From: Amia ocellicauda
Taxonomy: Eukaryota; Chordata; Actinopteri; Amiiformes; Amiidae
Length of the DNA stretch: 64,000 bases
NCBI RefSeq assembly: GCF_036373705.1
Contig: NC_089857.1
Location: 40,000,784 to 40,064,783, forward strand
Direction of reading: 5' to 3'
Below are positions 23,001 through 34,715 of the stretch, one piece after another (position 1 is the first letter of the stretch; each line of letters starts with the position of its first letter). Made by a program: the position numbers and the translations under genes. Below the pieces are notes generated by a model, which did not search any database, was not told the DNA's origin, and worked only from the letters and a program-made list of their open reading frames with translations.

Positions 23001-23186
23001 TCATTAACTGCAATGCAGATGTACTGAGACAGAGGAAACTTGTTCCTGGCACATGGAGAGAAATGCAGATTTGTTATGGTAGTGAACTGTAGTAGTCAAT
23101 TTTTGGGGGAAATAATGAAATAAATAGTTCTATGTGGCCAGTTGCAATTGTTTCTCATTTGTTTTTCTTTTTTCTCCCCTATATAG

Positions 23187-23329
23187 GTCTTTTAGAAGCT
23201 TTGCAACTGATGAAGGAAACCAGCACATTTTGAACACACCATCTTTAAGTAAAACTGAAAGATTGTTCCTGGCTTTTACTTGCAGAAGCAATCTGAATAT
23301 GACATTCTTGTAGATGTATAGTATTTATA
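23187..23329 (+). pseudogene. NFIL3 exon 2 5'UTR, copy B, split by Tc1
   Basis: The acceptor tract TTTTTTCTCCCCTATATAG ends at 23186. The 5' UTR matches intact NFIL3 from 58136, including the MKETSTF upstream ORF. A complete Tc1 starts at 23330, so the exon is split, and its remaining UTR and ATG lie at about 24570-24618. Confidence 0.75.
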
Positions 23330-24566
23330 CAGGTGCATTACAGATTAAAGGAAAAACCTGAATAAATGAGAGGAGGAACATAACGAATCCAGATGTCTCC
23401 AAACAGGTGTACATGATACAATTAAGCAATTAACATCCTATCGTGCTCTATGGCATGTATAAAAATGCTGAGCAGGCCCAATTGACATCGATTTTGGATC
23501 AAGATGGCAAGAGGAAAGGATCTAAGTGACTTTGAAAGAGGGGTCATTATTGGGGCACGAATGGCAGGAGCTTCAGTCACAAAGGCTGCTCAACTGGCTA
23601 GTGTTTCAATTGGAACAGTGACTAAAGTTACATCTGCATTTAGATCTATGGGAAAGACATCGGTAAATAGGGTTGGAAATTGTGGTCGAAAGCGCACATT
23701 AGATGACCGCGATGCTCATGCATTACTGCAATATGTAAAGAAAAACAGAAGAGCAACTCTTTCCCAGGTGACTGAGAATGTCAATGCAAGACGTGATCAG
23801 ACTGTGTCAGCAAGAACAGTCCGTCGAGAACTACACAGAGAGGGATATAGCAGGGTTGCAGTGCATAAACCCCTCAGTACAAAGACACATGCACTTTTGA
23901 GAGTTCAGTGGTGCAAAAACCATAGGCACTGGTCTACAGAGATCTGGAAAAAAGTGATATGGTCAGATGAGTCATCCTTCACCATATTCTCAACAAGTGA
24001 GCATACACCAAGAGAACAGTACAGGCCAGACTGCTTGACCCCTACAGTGAGGGGGTCCGAGGGCTCTGTTATGCTGTGGGGGGCATTTTCCTGGCATGGT
24101 TTGGGTCCACTTGTCCCGTTAGAGGGAAGGGTCACTGCAAATGATTACAAAGTTATTCTGAGTGATCACCTTTATCCTATGGTGAAACATTTCTATCCTG
24201 ATGGGAGTGGTCTGTTTCAGGATGACAATGCCCCCATCCACAGGGCACGAGGGGTCACTGAATGGTTTGATGAGTATGAAAATGATGTGACTCATATGTT
24301 ATGGCCTTCGCAGTCACCAGATCTCAACCCAATTGAACAGCTATGGGAGATTCTGGACCGACGTGTTAGACAGCGCTCTCCACCACCATCATCAAAACAC
24401 CAAATGAGGGAATATCTTTTGGAAGAATGGTGTTCCATCCCTCCAGTAGAGTTCCAGAGACTCGTAGAATCTATGCCAAGGCGCATTGAAGCTGTTCTGG
24501 CAGCTTGTGGTGGCCCAACACCTTACTGAGACACTTTTTGTTGGTTTTTCCTTTAATTTGTCACCC
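23330..24566 (+). mobile_element. Tc1/mariner element with intact transposase in an NFIL3 5'UTR
   Basis: The left end CAGGTGCATTACAGATTAAA follows TA at 23328-23329. The right end GGTTTTTCCTTTAATTTGTC is its inverted match, but the last bases and outer TA have decayed. Intact NFIL3 (58.25-58.33 kb) lacks the element and has a (TA)n run there. Block A holds a chimeric derivative. Confidence 0.88.
23504..24529 (+). CDS. Tc1-like transposase, intact reading frame
   Basis: 341 aa from ATG 23504 with no interruption. An N-terminal paired-like HTH ([19 protein letters not shown], about residues 11-29) is followed by a second HTH (to about residue 115). The DDE domain has Asp in [12 protein letters not shown], Asp in [12 protein letters not shown] and Glu in [14 protein letters not shown]. 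The C-terminus is [20 protein letters not shown]. It encodes a TA-specific cut-and-paste transposase. The right end of its element is degraded, so self-mobilisation is doubtful. The element separates the NFIL3 leader from its ATG in block B. Confidence 0.92.
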   Translation: MARGKDLSDFERGVIIGARMAGASVTKAAQLASVSIGTVTKVTSAFRSMGKTSVNRVGNCGRKRTLDDRDAHALLQYVKKNRRATLSQVTENVNARRDQTVSARTVRRELHREGYSRVAVHKPLSTKTHALLRVQWCKNHRHWSTEIWKKVIWSDESSFTIFSTSEHTPREQYRPDCLTPTVRGSEGSVMLWGAFSWHGLGPLVPLEGRVTANDYKVILSDHLYPMVKHFYPDGSGLFQDDNAPIHRARGVTEWFDEYENDVTHMLWPSQSPDLNPIEQLWEILDRRVRQRSPPPSSKHQMREYLLEEWCSIPPVEFQRLVESMPRRIEAVLAACGGPTPY

Positions 24567-24615
24567 ATTTTTATATATAAAACAAAATAGCCAAAATATT
24601 TTACAAACTTAAAAT

Positions 24616-25140
24616 ATGCAGGCAATCGAGAAAGAACAGCCAATGATGGACTCTTGTAGTGGATATAATGTTCTAGTACTGGCTGCAGCTTTACAGGGCT
24701 CAGATGGGGACTTGGTGTCTCGCAAATTACCAGGTGTGGGCTTTAAGCCAAAAAACTCGTCATGCCGCAGAAAACAGGAGTTTAACCTCGATGGAAAAGA
24801 AAAAGATGATAAATACTGGGAGAAGTGCTGGAAGAACAATGAGACTGCCAAGTGGTACAGAGAGAAGCAGAGGCTCAGCGACATGAACCTCGAGAATAAA
24901 CTGATGGCTTTGGGAGAGGAGAACTCTACCTTGAAAGCCAAGCTGTTGTCCCTGAAACTCAAGTTCGGTCTGGTCAGTTCTTCAGCCTACGCCCAAGAGG
25001 TGCAGAATCTTTCGACTTCCACCGCGTTCTATCAGGAGTTGAACTTGGCCACCGCGAGCAGAAGCTCTTACTCCGGGGACCCAGAGCCCACTTTGGTCAG
25101 CAGCAGTTGCATTTCTATTATAAAGCACTCTCCGCACAGT
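24616..25140 (+). pseudogene. NFIL3 coding exon, truncated copy with damaged basic region
   Basis: It aligns with residues 1 to about 174 of NFIL3 at 58351. The frame is open from its ATG through 175 codons and then runs 14 codons into Tc1 sequence before a stop, giving 189 aa. The DNA-contact motif NNEAAKRSREKRR reads NNETAKWYREKQR, and the preceding EKRRK is EKCWK. Most of these changes are CpG to TpG or CpA, as expected in a methylated, unconstrained copy. The leucine zipper ([20 protein letters not shown]) is almost unchanged. The whole C-terminal repression region is missing. It is probably a pseudogene. A dominant-negative bZIP product is formally possible if transcribed. Confidence 0.88.
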
Positions 25141-25815
25141 CCAAAACCTGTGCACATCATCCTGAGAACACCATCCCTACCGTGAAGCATGGTGGTGGCA
25201 GCATCATGCTATGGGGATGCTTCTCTGCATTAGGGCCTGGCAAAATGGATGCAGCAAAGAGGATGCTTACAGAGAAATCCTGTATGAAAACCTACTGAAG
25301 TCTGCAAGAGACCTGGGACTTGGGAGAAGATTAATCTTCCAGCAGGACAATGACCCTAAACATACAGCCAAAGCCACACTGGAGTGGCTTAAAAACAAAA
25401 AGGTCAATGTCCCAGAGTGGTCTAGTCAAAGCCCGGACCTCAATCCAATTGAGAATATGTGGAATCAGTTTATGGAAAATGTGGAAAATTGCTGTTCACC
25501 AAAGATCCCCATCCAACTTGATGGAGCTTCAGCAATTTTGCAAAGAAGAATGGGCACAATTGCTGTCTGGTAGAGACTTATCCACATAGACTCATGGCTC
25601 TAATTGCTGCCAAAGGTGCCTCTACCAAATATTGACTGAAGGGGTGATTATTTATGCATTCAAGTATTTTCTGTTTTGTATTTGTAATTAATTTAGAACA
25701 ATTTACAGATTATATTTTTCACTTTGACATTATGGACATTTTCTGTGTTGATCAATGGCAAAACTCCTGAAATGTGGAAAAGTCCAAGGGGGGTGAATAT
25801 TTTTGAGAGCCACTG
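25141..25815 (+). mobile_element. Tc1 fragment truncating NFIL3 copy B
   Basis: It begins inside a transposase gene ([28 protein letters not shown]). It continues in shifted frames through [19 protein letters not shown] and [14 protein letters not shown], and ends in the right terminal repeat GAGAGCCACTG at 25815, followed by TA. Its left half is absent, so its join to NFIL3 at 25140/25141 is a deletion junction. Part of it is shared with block A. Confidence 0.9.
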
Positions 25816-25817
25816 TA

Positions 25818-28800
25818 TAAGTTAAAGAAAAGTGTGTTACAGGCCCTACTTTGAAGTTAATCCGCACAGCTATGCAAATCCTGTCCAAATGGGCCAACTT
25901 GAACAGGATTCAGTGGTGGAATCGTTCCAAATGATGTCCAGACCACTGTTTCAAATACACTGTAGTCACTTTTTTTCTTCCTGCCTGCGAGAACTTTTAA
26001 GAGCAACCACTCCAGCGTTAACGCCTTGTCCAGCAAGGTTAGGAATCTAAGGAGTCTGTCTAATGATAGAAGGTCCACTGATATTTATCAATAAATAAAA
26101 AAAATCTGATGAGTCTAAAAGCAAGTATGTGCTTATTTCAATGACTATTTAAATAAGTGATGATAATCAGTTAGTGTGCATCTGCCTGTAGTCATCTAGT
26201 CATGTGATGTATAGATTTGTGAATGGAAAATTAAATAAAAATACAGGAAATAGCACTAACCACAACTTACCTATGAAATATAAAGAACAGATTCATAGAT
26301 AACTTCTTATTTTAAAAAATTACATTCTGAAACCATTTTCCAACCAGCTAAAATATAGTATTCTCCCTCATCTCCCTTTATGTGTCATTAATAAAAACTG
26401 CAGACTGAAAACGCATAGTGAACATCTTTCGAAACTAAGAATTCTATGAACATGATTTTCTTGAAGAATATACAGAAACTCAAATACGTCAAACAAGACT
26501 ACTGGACTTGATTATAAAACAAAGTTACAATTTCTTATTTACCTTCATCAGAAGGGAATCCCAAGGCTTGAAAAATTATACTTCTGAATGTTTGTGTAGT
26601 ACCGTGTACAAAACCAGGAATAATATATATTTCATGCATTTGTTAGTAATTGTCAACTCCAAAAATAGCCCTTTTGTTCTGGAACATGGACAGAGAAAAA
26701 GATTAACCACAGTTAAGTTTACTACAAAAATAACTGTCTTACTTTTACTGTATTTTGGAGGTTTTCTAATTGTAAACCACACCAAAGAGAAGACATTTCA
26801 GTTCTTGGAAGTTGTAGTCCCCCTTATCGCTGTTTTGTGTGTTGTAAAAAGCATTTACAATTCATACCCAATATGTGTCTTAAACTGCAGTTAGTTAAAT
26901 CAGTCTTTTGATATTTGCAAAACATTGTGTATGAGAAGAGAAATAAAAGCTGCTATTTGCCATGACTGATGGGCAAATGCAAAATCATCTCTCATATTGA
27001 ATGTAAGTGGACTCTAATGAGCAAGCATGACATGATAAAAATGAAAGCTAATACAGTGCTTTGGTTTTATTTTGTATTAGATATCTTTCTCGAGTAACAA
27101 TTCGAAGGTACTCTACACTGTATTCAAATCATTGTGCTTTTAAATATATATTTGTGTTTCCAGTGTTCTTGACTGCCATATTCAAATTCTGTTTGAATTT
27201 TGAGAGTCTGAGACTATTCCCACAGTTCAGGCATTTGAATTTCAGTTCATGACATTAACTGACTAAAAAACATATGTATTACTTATTTCAAAATATACTG
27301 GGTGAAATAAAATATCCATTGAACTGCTCCACTCTTCTTCCATATGCAGTCCGACACAATACATTATAGTACAAGATTCAGAGTAAAAAGGATGCAGAGA
27401 TTTCATAGAACTATACTCTCCATTTGACATCTTCCACGATTAGTTGTGTCTAAAACTCAACAGAATTCATAATAGAATAATATATTGATTTATTTTTTCC
27501 ATATACTTTTTAATGCAAAAATTATGAAGAACCTGCAGATGACACAGAGGAGCATGGAAAGATGTCTACTTGGAATAACAAGAGATCCAAGAACAAATCA
27601 ATATATGTGACATCACTGAGAGAATGGGCCAGACACACTGCAAGAAGAACAGATCAAAGATGGACAAATGAAGCTATTTAATGGATCCCAAGAGATGATA
27701 ATATACCTAGAAGATGAACACATAAAAGATTGGGAAGACATAGATGTAGATGGAAGCAAGTGGATGGTGGCGATATTTCTTTTGAAGTCCCTCCCCTTAA
27801 TGAAGATGCTTATAGAAGACCGTCTTCCGCTGAACACATGACCGTGCAATGAATTCATATTCTCTCTTGCAAGTAAATCAACTTTCCTAATTTCACAGGA
27901 CTGCTCTCTATGTAAAATACTGCTTTTCTAACACTCCAATGTTTCAAACTGCTTAAAATAAACCAACAGTGAATCTCTAGAGCATGGCGCTAATACCGTA
28001 CAGTAAGACTGTGGGATCAGTTGAAATGCAGCCCGGCGTGGCGTGACTCCCTGTGTGCTTCAGTGCGACCGGCCGTGTCAGTTCTGTACAGGCCTTCACA
28101 GTGTGTGGGCTGTTGCGTTCGATTGCTATGGGAGCTTTAATAATTTTGACGATTCTCCTCGCATTGCTTATCCCTTCTATAATAACTGTGGCAAAGAAGC
28201 GACACAGATCCAACTTGGGATCTAAGAAATGGAAGAAAAATATGGTTGAGTTCGGTACACAGTACAAGTTTCCTCAAATTTGGTTATTACTGTCAGATGA
28301 TGATTACCAGTGAATTAATATAGCTAATATGAACTGTGCATTATGCTGCATTAGTTATTTAGGGGTTATTTTAGTCTTATAAAGGCGTTTATGACTACTT
28401 GGTGACTGGATGTGACCAGATACGAATTTCACAAGTTCCCTGTTCGTTCAATCGCTCGTGACTGCACAATGTAGTGACAAGTTACTATCCAATTCCTTAC
28501 TGATTTTGTGGAACTTGGAGATTGAAATCCTGAACAAAAGGATGGGGAACAATTATTTGAAACAAAGTACAAGGGAGGAATTTAAACTATATACATAGAA
28601 GCAAATGGAAACATCTTGGGAGGCCTTCATCCAGCAGTGGATCTATATGGGCTGATGGTGATATATATATACACACCCTAGTTTTAATAATTAGGAATCT
28701 AGAAGGTGAATAAATGTAAGGTTTGAAAGTCTTAAAACAGCAGGATAGTTTGTTTTCATTTCCACATAGCAATTTCCTGATTTAATGCATATTCAATGCT

Positions 28801-30338
28801 TTAAATTCCGTCACCATTCATTGTTGTGTTGCCATTTTGTTATTAACTTTTACCAGGTAAATACACCAAAAATAGATTCTTCTGTTCCTCCACCTCCTTA
28901 TAAATGGCTTGCTTACGTGCAGTGAGGGAGGCACACAAATGCCCCTCTGTTTCGACTGCTCACCAGAAGCAGGGGACTTGGCTCCCTCCAGTGAAATGTT
29001 AGGAGCTTGTTCTTTATGCTCTTTCTGTTCCCCCTATATGTGTGTTAGAACATAAGAAAGCCTCCTCTCGTTTGTAAACTATTTGGAGTGCTCATGTGTG
29101 TTAAAAGGGTCCTCAGCCTTGTTACCTTTCACTATGTGTTCCTTCTTATTTAGATCACAAACATTTCCTTCTGCTCTCCGTACATCACTGTGGTGAAATA
29201 AACAGTCATTTTAATATCTTTAACATACACAGCTGATTTATGCATACTTTTTAAAAATATAAACAGTTTTCATGTTTGAGTGGGAAAGTAAAGTGTAGCA
29301 TAAATAGATAGTCTCTGCAGAATCTGGGAGCAGTTTGGTTTTCACATCTGTATAAAAATATGTTTTAAAACAAAAGGAAGGTCTTATGATCCCACCGTTA
29401 TCTCAGTGCTTCAATCTTTTGTATCAGAACTGTGTCTCCTATTGAGAGGTACCCCATTTTGGCAAGTCTGCATGAATCCTGCCATGCAATTTATTGATTT
29501 AATTATCAAATAGAGTGCATGAGTTGTTTTTTTTTTTCTTCAGTTGTACTCTTGCTACTCCAGGCTCTAATTCAAAATGTTAGTCTAATAGGTGGTTAAA
29601 AAGAAAAATTCAGTAAACTTATAACATTATTGCATAGGATAGTACAAATAGGAGCCACACTTTTCTCACATTATTCATATTTTAGTGTTTAGCGGAATAC
29701 TGATTTCACTGGGATCTGTTAGCACTTTAGACATGCATTAAACCAACTTAGAAACTGTTGATAGCACCAGAGAACTGAGCAAGCACTAGGCTCACTGGCC
29801 TTTTTGGCGGGAAAGATCCCCAGGATAAAAAGCCTTCCCTCAGCATGGCGATTCATTATGCCATTAGTTCATATCTCTGACATCCATCCATGTCAACAAT
29901 CGCATGTTTATGTGAAGAGCTGAGCTCAAGGCAGCATTTTCTTTTAATAAAGGAAAATGAATTGCTTTTTCCTCCGACAGAAGACGTGCCCACGTGGACG
30001 GGCTCTGAAATGAAGGGAATATTTTAGCAGGTCACAAGATGTGCAGCCTGTAAACTCCAGAGCGATGTGTGCCAAGTCCTGGTGTGAAATATTTTTGGAG
30101 CTCACGCTGAAGTGATATTCTTGTGTAATTTATTTATTTTTCCCCAACCCTGTATCTTATTTGTTTTCGCACAATATGTCTCAATAAAGCATGGCAGGGC
30201 CCTCTTTCTCTGAAGATATGAAATTCTCAGAGCATATTGCCGCATGATGTGTATAACCTCAACGAGCTGGTCAATTTAAACAGTGCCTAGTTGTCTAGAA
30301 GTAAACAATTTATTTTAATGAATGATATATATACAGTA
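25818..30338. other. NFIL3 downstream flank, copy B, no gene recognised
   Basis: Non-coding sequence matching 6562-11612. It holds a LINE fragment at 27580-27790, the second copy of the CpG-rich patch at 28000-28220, and the CR1 tail fragment at 29045-29080. Confidence 0.7.
27580..27790 (+). mobile_element. LINE reverse-transcriptase C-terminal fragment
   Basis: The + strand encodes LREWARHTARRTDQRWTNEA, then a stop, WIPRDDNIPRR, then THKRLGRHRCRWKQVDGG. This is the Trp/Arg-rich tail found at the C-terminus of RTE-like and related non-LTR polymerases (WAGH.AR..D.RW pattern). It is absent from the matching place in block A (near 8563). Confidence 0.55.
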
Positions 30339-30612
30339 TGTATATAAAAACAACTATTTTAAATAGTTCCAATTTTGAAGATCTGCTTCATGACTTTTAG
30401 CTCATGACAGGAGATACACAACAAATGCCCAATGCCGATGTGTATGCTAACCCTGTGAGATGAAAAATTCTCTTTATAAAACTGTCTGGTTTAACAGTCA
30501 AGGGAACAAGGTTGATCAAACTACACTAGTTCATATCTTTGACCTTATGTACACACATGCTTAATGTGGTTCTCCTTTGAAACATCTAACTAATTAACAT
30601 CTCTTTGTAGTT
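30339..30612. other. No gene recognised
   Basis: AT-rich sequence between the end of block B and a LINE. Nothing was recognised. Confidence 0.5.
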
Positions 30613-31600
30613 CTATATATTCTTTGTATTTTGTTTCTCCTCTATCCCTTTTGTATGCGCTATACAACATTTTCTCTCTCTTAATATATTTTTGCATATG
30701 TCTATTAAAACATTTTGGCTAGTGTTTTCTGGTCCTCGAGAAAGTTTTGGTACAAATTTCCCCTGAGCCTCAAGTAGTATATTCTTAAAATATAACCATC
30801 CATTTTTGACTGAATCTGTATCCAGTGTGCTCCAGTCTACCTCTTCTAAGTGCTGCCTCATACCTTCAAGGTTTGCTTTTCTAAGATTGTAGACCATCGT
30901 TTTAGACTTGGTCCTTGTTTTCTGAAAGAATGCCTCAAAGCTAACCATATTGTGATCACAGTTTGCCATTGATTCTCTAACTAGTGTCCCTCTGACTCTA
31001 TCTTGGTCATTTGAAAAGATCAAATCAATGCATGCACTCTCCCTGGTTGGTTCCCTGACAAATTGAGTTAGAAAGCAGTCATTTACCATCTCAACCATTT
31101 GTATTTCTGCTTCTGTAGTCCCAACTGGGCTTTCCCAGTCTATGTTTGGGAAATTGAAATCCCCCATTACAACAGTAAACATCATTGCTACATGCAGTCC
31201 TGATTACACTGTACAATGCAACATCTTTATGAATATCTGAGTTGGGTGGTCTGTAACACACTCCTACCGCTAATCCTCTGGATCTTTTGTTTGTCCCACA
31301 AACATTCTGTTTCATTACTAGGATCTAATTTGAGTTCTTCTGCCTCAATGTCATTTTTGACATATAATGCTACCCCACCACCTCTTTGATTTTGCCTGTC
31401 TCTCCTAAACTGTGTGTATCCTTTCATCCCCATCGTTTTCTGTAAGCCATGTTTCCGAAACTCCTACAACATCATAGTCACACACCAGCACTGTGGCTTC
31501 TAGGTCTAACATCTTGTTCCTTATACTTCTGGCATTGAGGTACAAATATTTCAGGACTTTCCTACTAGCAGTGTCCCTTTGTTTTCTTTCCTTAGTGGAA
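30613..31600 (-). pseudogene. CR1-type LINE ORF2 endonuclease domain, degenerate
   Basis: On the minus strand the frames give YLYLNARSIRNKMLDLEATV (from about 31560), VVGVSETWLTEN, then YTQFRRDRQNQRGGGVALYV, GLAVGVCYRPPNS and VVMGDFNFPNIDWES. They end with REPTRESACIDLIFSN and CDHNMVSFEAF. This is the order of the apurinic-type endonuclease of CR1 LINEs, with GDFN and the CDH motif carrying catalytic residues. Frameshifts occur near 31430, 31300 and 31180. It stops near 30613 before the polymerase domain, which lies in opposite orientation at 32.9-34.7 kb. Confidence 0.9.
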
Positions 31601-31650
31601 GATCTCCCATTGTCAGAGCTCCCTGTCCCCCTAGTTTAAATGATTCTCAA

Positions 31651-32556
31651 TTACTCTGTACATACACTCTCCCAATGCATTAGCCCCCTTTTGTTTCGAT
31701 GTAGACCGTCCGGCTTGTACAGGTCCCATCTATTCCAGAAGAAAGACCAATGCGCCATAAACCTAAAACCCTCTTCCCTACACCAAGATTTCAACCACGT
31801 GTTGAACTTTGTAATCTCTGCCTGTTTCCCTGGCCTGACACGTGGTACCAGTAGTATTTTGGAGAAAACTACCATGGAGGTTCTGCTCTTTAGTTTTGTT
31901 CCTAACTCTTTAAATTTGTCTTGCAGAACCTCTGCCCTACCCTTTCCTATGTCATTGGTTCCAATGTGGACCATGACCTGTGGATTCCCCACGGCTTTGG
32001 CCAGTAGCCCGTCTACTAGTTTAAGGAGATCTGCAACCTGAGCACCAGGCAGGCAAGATACCATGCAGGTCTCCTTATCACTAGAACACACTGTGTGATC
32101 TACGCCTCTATGAATTGAGTCTCCTACTATAACTACCTCCCTGTTCTGGGGGGGAGTGGACACCATGGTGCTCTGGTGCTCAACTGCCCTCCCATCACCC
32201 TCTGAGCTGTCACTGTCCAACTCGGTGTCCAGCAGTTGGAACCTGTTGGGCATTTCTAGCTCTTGGGTTGTTTCTAAGGTGTGTGCATGACCTTTTCGGC
32301 AGTTACGACCTACTGTAACCCAGCAGTTCTGTACACTTCCCTCCTCTAAGGTCTGAACATTCCTAGGTTTTGCCGTGCACACCATCTCTCTCATGGACTG
32401 ATTGACCAATTCTTCCATATCACTAATACAGCGCAGATCAGCAAGCTGAGCCTCAAGATCACAGACTTTGATCTCCAGGACTTCAACATGCTGACAACGT
32501 TCACAGATGAAATCTTCCTGGCAATCATTCTGCAAACCTGACACTGTAGTGGCCAC
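31651..32556 (-). CDS. CR1-type LINE ORF1 with SGNH esterase domain
   Basis: 301 aa open on the minus strand. The N-terminus has paired cysteines (CQEDFICERC) and a coiled-coil (VEVLEIKVCDLEAQLADLR). The C-terminal half is an SGNH-type hydrolase: block I VVIVGDSIHRGV with the nucleophile Ser, the Gly/Asn block VMVHIGTNDIGKG, and the His block YKPDGLHRNKRG. Such esterase domains are known in CR1 and related ORF1 proteins, probably acting in RNP or membrane interaction. The last codons shift frame (expected NALGECMYRVI). It lies directly before the endonuclease part, as in an intact CR1. Confidence 0.85.
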   Translation of the reverse strand: MATTVSGLQNDCQEDFICERCQHVEVLEIKVCDLEAQLADLRCISDMEELVNQSMREMVCTAKPRNVQTLEEGSVQNCWVTVGRNCRKGHAHTLETTQELEMPNRFQLLDTELDSDSSEGDGRAVEHQSTMVSTPPQNREVVIVGDSIHRGVDHTVCSSDKETCMVSCLPGAQVADLLKLVDGLLAKAVGNPQVMVHIGTNDIGKGRAEVLQDKFKELGTKLKSRTSMVVFSKILLVPRVRPGKQAEITKFNTWLKSWCREEGFRFMAHWSFFWNRWDLYKPDGLHRNKRGLMHWESVCTE

Positions 32557-32879
32557 ATGCTTCTAAATGTAGTAAGTTGTTGGTGCCCTAAACACTGTCT
32601 ATTGGTTTTTGTCCTCTAATTCAACTGCTTCACTTTTCATTTTTATTTTTTTAACATCAATTAAGGCAAAACTAAAAACAAGATTAGGCAGGAATAACTG
32701 AACCAATGATGGCATCAGGAGCATGCAGTACTGCACTGAAATGTTGCTACCCTGACTTCTCAGAGTTTGAATCAGGATTACACGTCGATAATCAGTACAA
32801 GAACTGATTTGAGGAAGTTGGAGCAAAACTGGAAATACAGTATGAGCTGATTTGCTGTTCAATAACTATGAGGAACATG

Positions 32880-34715
32880 AGAAAAAATCCACTGCAAGAA
32901 CACAAAATGAAACTCGCTTGGAACTGTTACTGCCAAGAAAATGGCCTACAGTTGCAAGTAACTCCCTCAGTGTCACATATTCTTGTTTAAGAGAGGGATC
33001 AGGAATACAAAGAGGGAAATAGAAACAACTCTTGGAGCTAAAACTAATGCAAAAAGCTTTTTTCAATACTATAACAGCAAGAGGTCAGCAAATAAAGGAG
33101 GAAGTGAAATGGGTAAAGGCTAAAAATTGAAGTATCTTAACAAGATGTGGCAAATGTTCTAAATGAGTATTCTGTAAACAGTTCTGTAAAAGAAAAATGC
33201 CACAGGTTAACAATCAGTCCAGTCAAACTCTGAGAGATCAGGATAAATGAGTAGGAGGAACTAAAGGGACTAGCAGAATTAAAATCAAACAAATCACCTG
33301 AGCTACATGGTATACTTCCAACAGTACTTTATTTATAGAAATATATAAATTATTTATAGACCACTAAACTAAAATATTCCAAATAACACTTAGAACAGGG
33401 GATGATTGGAAAACTGCTAATGTCATACCAATCCACAAGAAAGAGGACAAAACTGATCCAGGAAATTACAGACCTATCAGTCTCACCTGCATTACTTGTA
33501 CAATTTTTGTAAAAGTTATTAGACAGAAAATAGAGGAGCATCTTCATGAAAACCATATTCTTGGAGACAGTCAACATGGGTTTAGATGAGGCAGATCATA
33601 ATTTATTCTTTTTTTTTTACCTGCAACTGCAGCTGTAGATCATGTGAAAGCATATGATATGATATACTTAGATTTTCAGAAAGCTTCTGACAAGGTTCTG
33701 CATAAAAGATTGATCCTAAAATTGGAGGCTGTAGGCATTCAGGGTAATGTAAGTCGATGGATTATGAACTGGTTGATGTCTAGGAAACAGAGGGTGTCGA
33801 TTAGAGGAGTTGCTTCTAACTGGAGTGAGGTTGTTAGTGGAGTTCCACAGGGATCAGTACTAGGGCCTGTGCTTTTTCTAATCTATATTCATGATCTGGA
33901 CTCTGGGATAGTTAGCAAACTCGTCAAATTTGCAGATGATACTGAAATAGGTGGCTAAACAGATACAATCTCGGCAGCACAGGCTATTCAAAGGGACTTA
34001 GATAATATTCAGTTGTGGGCCGACACCTGGCAGATGAAATTCAATGTGGACAAGTGCAAGGTAATACATGCAGGTAACAAAAATGTCCATTATAATCTCA
34101 TTATAAGAGGAATAGAACTCTCCATCCAAACAATGTGGGGAAGCAATAAAAAAGGCAAACAGAGTGTTAGGGTATATTGTCAGAAGTGTAGAATTGAGAA
34201 CAAGAGCAGTGATGTTCAGACTGTACAATGCGCTAGTTAGAGCTCATCTGGATACTGTGGACAGTTCTGGGCTCCACACTTCAAGAAAGATATCGCTGCT
34301 CTAGCGGCAGTTCAGAGGAGAGCAACCAGACTTATTCCAGGTCTGAAGGGAATGTCCTACTGAGAGACTGAGGGAACTGAACCTTTTCACCAGAGGAGAC
34401 TACATGGGGACTTGATTCAAATCTTCAAAATCATGAAAGGCATCAACCACATCAAACCAGAGGAGCTTTTCCACATCAGCAGGGACACACGCACCCGGGG
34501 ACACAAATGGAAATTGGGCTTCAAGGCATTCAAGACAGAAAACAGGAGACACTACTTCACACAGAGAGGCGTCACAATCTGAACAAACTCCCCAGACTCT
34601 ATCCAGTCTATTCAAAAATAGACTGGATAGGATCCTTGGATCACTTAGTTATTAATGGACACCAAATGAGCATGATGGGGCGAATGGCCTCCTCTCGTTT
34701 GTAAACTTTCTTATC
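32880..34715 (+). mobile_element. CR1-type LINE 3' half: reverse transcriptase and 3' end
   Basis: On the + strand, in broken frames: KAFFQYYNSKRSANKGG (33052), then NVIPIHKKEDKTDPGNYRPI and QHGFR. These are followed by YLDFQKASDKVLHKRLILKL, SGVPQGSVLGPVLFLIYIHD and the active-site KFADDTE near 33945. The thumb and C-terminal segments follow (ADTWQMKFNVDKCKVIHAG) and the fish CR1 end GGCCTCCTCTCGTTTGTAAA near 34690. The polymerase keeps its YADD-equivalent FADD, but many stops make it dead. Confidence 0.9.

Larger units (their letters stand above)
20369..30338. repeat. Segmental duplication block B (direct copy of block A)
   Basis: It begins where the window's first bases recur and runs to about 30338, where both copies enter different AT-rich sequence. 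It keeps the arrangement NFIL3 intron, exon 2, truncated coding sequence, Tc1 fragment and downstream flank. Unique changes include a LINE fragment at 27580 and a poly-C run at 21919-21937. Point differences from block A are few per hundred bases, so the duplication is fairly young. Confidence 0.93.
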
